Positions 60,241 through 64,000 of a stretch of 64,000 nt of DNA are shown here, one piece after another. The DNA is from Ancylostoma caninum. Lineage: Eukaryota; Nematoda; Chromadorea; Rhabditida; Ancylostomatidae. The position numbers were made by a program, and so were the translations under genes. Below the pieces are notes generated by a model, which was not told the origin of the DNA, did not search any database, and saw only the letters and a list, made by a program, of their open reading frames with translations. Location of the stretch: contig JBAJFG010000494.1 of assembly GCA_037903475.1 (NCBI GenBank), positions 186,001 to 250,000 on the forward strand. The letters are read 5' to 3'. Each line of letters opens with the position of its first letter. Position 1 is the first letter of the stretch.

Positions 60241-60444
60241 GTGCTCTGCTCTGAAAATGTGGCGGCTTTAGTTTTGAGAGGATGATGGCTACCTTTCTGT
60301 GTATTAGGCACATAGTAAGTCGAAGACTTTATTCGATCGACTTGCACTTAGTGGTGCAGTGGTAGATATGATACAACAAAGGGTGTGGTCATGTACAGCA
60401 ACTGGGCGTGGCCCATAAACAGGGTCAAGCATGACAATAGGAAA

Positions 60445-60912
60445 AACCGACCCTTAAAGGCAGCAGGAGCTGAAATCCTCGACTCCGAGCTGAGCTGTGG
60501 GTGATGAAGTGCAGACTCAACACAGACAAAGATGGCTTACCTGCAGAGAAAATGGAACATTCGTCGCGAACACGCCTGGCCGTGTTCGCGCGCGGACGAG
60601 TTTTCCCCGGCGCAAAAGCCATTGCGGTGCGTGGTTTGGCGCAAAGGGAAAACGAAATGCATTCATTCACAGAGTTTCATGGCAGGACTTGGCCGAAACC
60701 ACGCGCCGCAGTGGCTTTCGCACCGGGGAAAACTCGTCCGCGCACCAACACGGCCAGGCGTGTTCGCGACGAATGTTCCATTTTCTCTGCAGGTAAGCCA
60801 TCATTGTCTGTGTTCGTTTCACATTTATGATGTGCCGAGTCTGTACTTCACCACCCGCAGCTCAGCTCAGAGACGAGAATTTCAGCTCCTGCTGCCTTTA
60901 AAGGCAGTGTGT
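60445..60912. repeat. Long foldback with ~200-base arms
   Basis: The arms pair over most of their length: CCTTAAAGGCAGCAGGAGCT / AGCTCCTGCTGCCTTTAAAG; ATGGCTTACCTGCAGAGAAA / TTTCTCTGCAGGTAAGCCAT; ACACGCCTGGCCGTGTT / AACACGGCCAGGCGTGT. Centre about 60680. Overlapping frames on both strands (up to 139 codons) reflect the palindrome. Confidence 0.75.
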
Positions 60913-61099
60913 CAGCTCGTTTCCTGGAGTGTAGATATCGGCATGCTCTAAACCTTCTCGTCACGGAGATTCCAATGATGTAGGTCACAACGCATAAAAA
61001 TGCAAAAAACCCGTATTCGGAGGGGCCCAAGGTTCAGTTCACGGGCCACTTGGGCGGAGCGGTCCGGAGTGGACGAGTTTCCTCGTCAATCCCGTCCTG

Positions 61100-61325
61100 C
61101 GCTGGGGTGTGGGTCATGATGAGGCAAAAGTGGGTGGGCAATGTGTCTGCGATTGGTTCATTCGAACCCTCGCCCCGCCCTTCAGGACCTACTCGCACTA
61201 ATTCGCGCGCGATTTCACCATAGTTGCCCATGCAAATTTGAATGTGAGTGGGGACGAGTCGACGCCGAAGGGCGGGAAGAGGCCGCCCCATTTTGCCTCA
61301 TCATGACCCACACCCCCTGCGCTGG
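61100..61325. repeat. MITE-like inverted-repeat element, copy B
   Basis: The ends GGTGTGGGTCATGATGAGGC and GCCTCATCATGACCCACACC are perfect inverted repeats; the interior shares landmarks with 991-1226 (CTGCGATTGGTTC, TCGCGCGCGATT, GGACGAGT). It is the better-preserved copy of the family. Confidence 0.75.
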
Positions 61326-62387
61326 CTTCAGTGCGGCACACTTTTTCAACACGTTAAGCCGTGATCAATCAATAACGCCAGCGGCGCTGCATTGCACCTG
61401 CCTTGGGTTGTTGAAAACACTGTTTTTCCTTCAGTTCTTGGAAAAACCACTGCAACCCTTCCTGACGTTATTAGAATCCACACTTTGCCCGCGCTCGGGA
61501 GACCTGGTTGGCACCGTCAACTTCTCACGCAGAAACAGTGCCTTCTTCCCGCTAGCATTTTACTACTCTGGTCTTGTACTCTTTCACTATTCACTACCAT
61601 TCGTCTACTCCAAATGTTGAGTTGTTTTGGATTGTTTTTGGTTCTATTCCTTTGCACTTGTACTCTTCGTTGGTGTTTTATAATGCAGTTATGGTTTTTT
61701 TCTCATTTTATTTGTTCCAACATATTTGTAACCACTTTAAACCATTTGATATTCTTTCAATGAAATGTCGATTGTGTTAGAGTTCATAGTAATTACCATT
61801 TGCTAACCTTAGACGAAAATTGAATGCGTAGAACGTTTCTATGATTTTCGTTTGGCTTGTAGAGTTTAGCCACCCGATTTTGGGGATAATTTTTTGTCGT
61901 TATTCTTGTTTCTTTGCTGTTCATAGCTAAATTTCTGTCAAAAAGTGATAGCTAAAATGGGTAGCTCACGTCCTAAAAACTAGACGAGATCAATCTGAAA
62001 GCCATATCGATTGTATCCCCATTAATTCGACATACGAAATGTTTATTACATTCATCACCTTTCCTGCTTCACCAGCTGCAAACCCCATCAACGGTGTTGT
62101 GCAGCGATTTCAACACAAGTACCACTGACTCACTCGCAACTCAGAGAAGGAATAACAACTTTTCAAAAGTTTTTACGAATATGTGCAAACAAATAAAAGG
62201 AATGAAACAAAAGGAATAGTAGAATACTAGTAGGAACAAGCTTTCCATAAATGAATGGTATTGTTGACCAATATGCTCGTGTTGGGCGTGTTTAACCAGA
62301 GAATATACCGAAAAAAGCGACAACTTCTTCACCAATTCATTTCGTTTCAGATATGTGTAGACGCGTTTGTGCGCTGTGCCAGCAGAT
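61326..62387. other. Upstream region of the right-end gene
   Basis: T-rich and AT-rich sequence with no exon that I can support. TTCGTTTCAG at 62341-62350, 37 bases before the candidate ATG, could be a splice or spliced-leader acceptor for the gene starting at 62388. Confidence 0.4.
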
Positions 62388-64000
62388 ATGTGCACCGATT
62401 TCCGTAAGGAGATGCAGCCGAAACAAGTAGTAATACTACTTGCTTTACTTGTTCACGGTGAACAGATAGATAAAGAGAATTTAAAAGCAGCCTTTGCGGC
62501 ATGCTGGAGGAGCGAGAAAGTTTCTATGCGATTAGCACTATAAAGATTCAGTAAGCTTCTCATACTGCATGAGTATAGAACGAATATCTCAGAACTTATT
62601 TTTCGCAGGCCTCCATCTTGGTGAGGGAAATAAATGAGAGTAGCGCGACCGCTTCCGAGCTGGAATGGCAGCTCCATAATTTTATGGACTGCGAGAGTTC
62701 GAAGATTCTCTTCTGTCGGCTGCAGCATTACATAACATTGATGAATGTGGGTTTTTTAAACAGAAGTCTGCTTGTGTAAAACACAACCTAGATTTTAGTT
62801 ACCTCTTTAGGAGAACATTGTTCTGGAAATTACGGAGTTGACCAGATTCCTGAGCGACGTCTCTTCCCACTACGACCTCAGCACACTTGGCGGACGTGAG
62901 CCCACACAAGGTGCAAACCACAAAAGAAAGGTGGATGTTAGTGAGGTGGGAGATGTGGTTTGAGGGTACTTTTTTTGGCTAGATGAAATAACTCCATCAA
63001 TATCAGCACCTCAAATTTCAATTGGACGCGTAACCAAACTGCGGCCTACGTCACAACTCATTACAAAACACCTTGTGGTGCCTGCTAAATATTAAAGAGA
63101 TGTTCACGCAACACCGTAAACAAAAAATGACGGCAACACCAACCCCTAGCTAGACGAGCGAACGTCATTAGACTTGGTTATGATTACTATCTGGACGAAA
63201 TTACTGATTTCATAAGATATTAAAGTTGCATGGTAGCTATAAGGTGGAAATAAGTTATTCAGAATTCAACGCGCGCACAAAAACATCAGAAATTGGCTGG
63301 AGTTGATTTCGAAAATCAACAACTGTCACATTCGCAGCTCAGTGGGATGAGTTCCGCTTCAACGCAACTCTCAACGAATACCATGAGGGTAAAGCATGCA
63401 TTGGTCATTCAAATTTTTTTACTAATCGTAATAAGCTTTTCAGACAGTATCAGAGTACATACCCGAACAAGACAGGTCAGGTGCATCAACTCCACGCTCA
63501 TTTGTAGAACAGCGAAGTAATGATTAAAAGGAGAACTGGAATCAGTTTTTCCTTGTCGATGGAAACCAACTGAAACAACTGCTCCGATATTGCCCTTATT
63601 GTGGAAAACAGCTGAGTACAGATGGCAGCTCTCTGCATCTGAGGGTGGTGGGGACAGCACCAACCGTTAGTATTAACTGTCCTAACTGCGTTCGGTCTCA
63701 AAGAGAAGTTGTTTGGTCGGGCCAGAAAAAGACAGTAGAACACCCAAGGTCACGAAGTTACAGTGGAAACACGAACGTAGCAATCACAGCTGTGACCACG
63801 GGAACAAGATGGGCAGTATGTTTGCATCCAGTATACTCATTTTCTTTACATCCATCATACACCGATGTAACAGTATGTATGATATTTAGGTACTGTCTCG
63901 CTTTGCACATGGGGCAAATCTGGCATTCATTTCAAGAGCAACATACCAACGCGCATTTCGAGAGTTGCGCCCTGCGGTAATGAGGGTCTACAACCGTCAC
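62388..64000 (+). CDS. Unrecognised gene with a zinc-ribbon-like motif, partial (continues past the window)
   Basis: Phase-linked exons are 62388-62519, 62609-62746, 62811-62930, 63290-63388 and 63444-63475; then an exon of about 63546-63815 and one from 63890 to beyond 64000. The start MCTDFRKEMQPKQVVILLAL is the first in-frame ATG after a TTTCAG. The middle exons are helical and polar (for example REINESSATASELEWQLHNF). The 63.55-63.8 kb exon has RYCPYCGKQL ... INCPNCVRS, a C-x2-C...C-x2-C zinc ribbon, followed by SGNTNVAITAVTTGTRWA; the next exon gives RFAHGANLAFISRATYQRAF and RPAVMRVYN. That ribbon-plus-helix arrangement resembles poorly characterised multi-copy nematode and cnidarian proteins, some possibly transposon-derived, but I cannot name it. 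The junction at 63475 does not match the next exon's phase, so the model is incomplete there. Confidence 0.6.

Noticed and set aside
1..64000. tRNA, rRNA or other structured RNA genes
   Set aside because: I found no cloverleaf with A/B boxes or ribosomal similarity by eye; a covariance-model search was not possible here.

Overview
This is a eukaryotic window that looks like a strongylid (clade V, hookworm-like) nematode genome. Genes are split into short exons with nematode-type acceptors (TTTCAG, TTGCAG, TTTTAG). The recognisable genes are an NRBP-type pseudokinase, a ferrochelatase-like protein without its catalytic residues, and a secreted multi-Kunitz protein. TTAGGC-type telomeric units occur inside an intron. 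About half of the window is mobile or repetitive DNA. All exon models were read by eye from splice motifs, reading phase and family similarity; there is no transcript evidence.

Layout. 0.6-3.5 kb: the 3' part of an unrecognised plus-strand gene. 5.0-19.9 kb: a minus-strand gene of 22 exons for a ~938-aa secreted protein with five Kunitz domains interleaved with cysteine-rich (EB/lustrin-like) modules. 20.8-22.8 kb: an inverted-repeat element without a recognised transposase. 23.65-29.16 kb: a minus-strand NRBP pseudokinase orthologue (14 exons, ~509 aa). 30.38-35.88 kb: a minus-strand ferrochelatase-like gene (7 exons, 385 aa). It keeps all four iron-sulfur cysteines but not the catalytic His and Glu. 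62.4-64 kb: a plus-strand gene that runs off the window and has a C-x2-C...C-x2-C zinc ribbon.

36.4-52.6 kb is a nest of insertions. An older interspersed repeat is split by a gypsy-type LTR retrotransposon (LTRs 36551-36908 and 52134-52502, 5-bp target duplication AGGGT). That retrotransposon is itself interrupted three times: by an 11.2-kb Helitron-like element (38091-49312) placed exactly between an A and a T inside the integrase zinc finger; by a 311-bp insert with a 12-bp target duplication; and by a decayed 1.27-kb mariner. The Helitron-like element carries five unrelated minisatellite arrays, and two of those arrays hold still younger insertions (a mariner remnant and a hAT-type MITE with an 8-bp duplication). 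A diverged, inverted relative of it occupies 54.4-57.8 kb. 52.6-53.6 kb is a run of abutting foldback MITEs.

The three minus-strand genes do not form an evident pathway. NRBP and the ferrochelatase-like gene are neighbours on one strand, but the gap of ~1.2 kb is long for a classical nematode operon. The strongest observations are the catalytically stripped but iron-sulfur-competent ferrochelatase relative and the precisely dated insertion nest with its minisatellite-bearing Helitron-like element.
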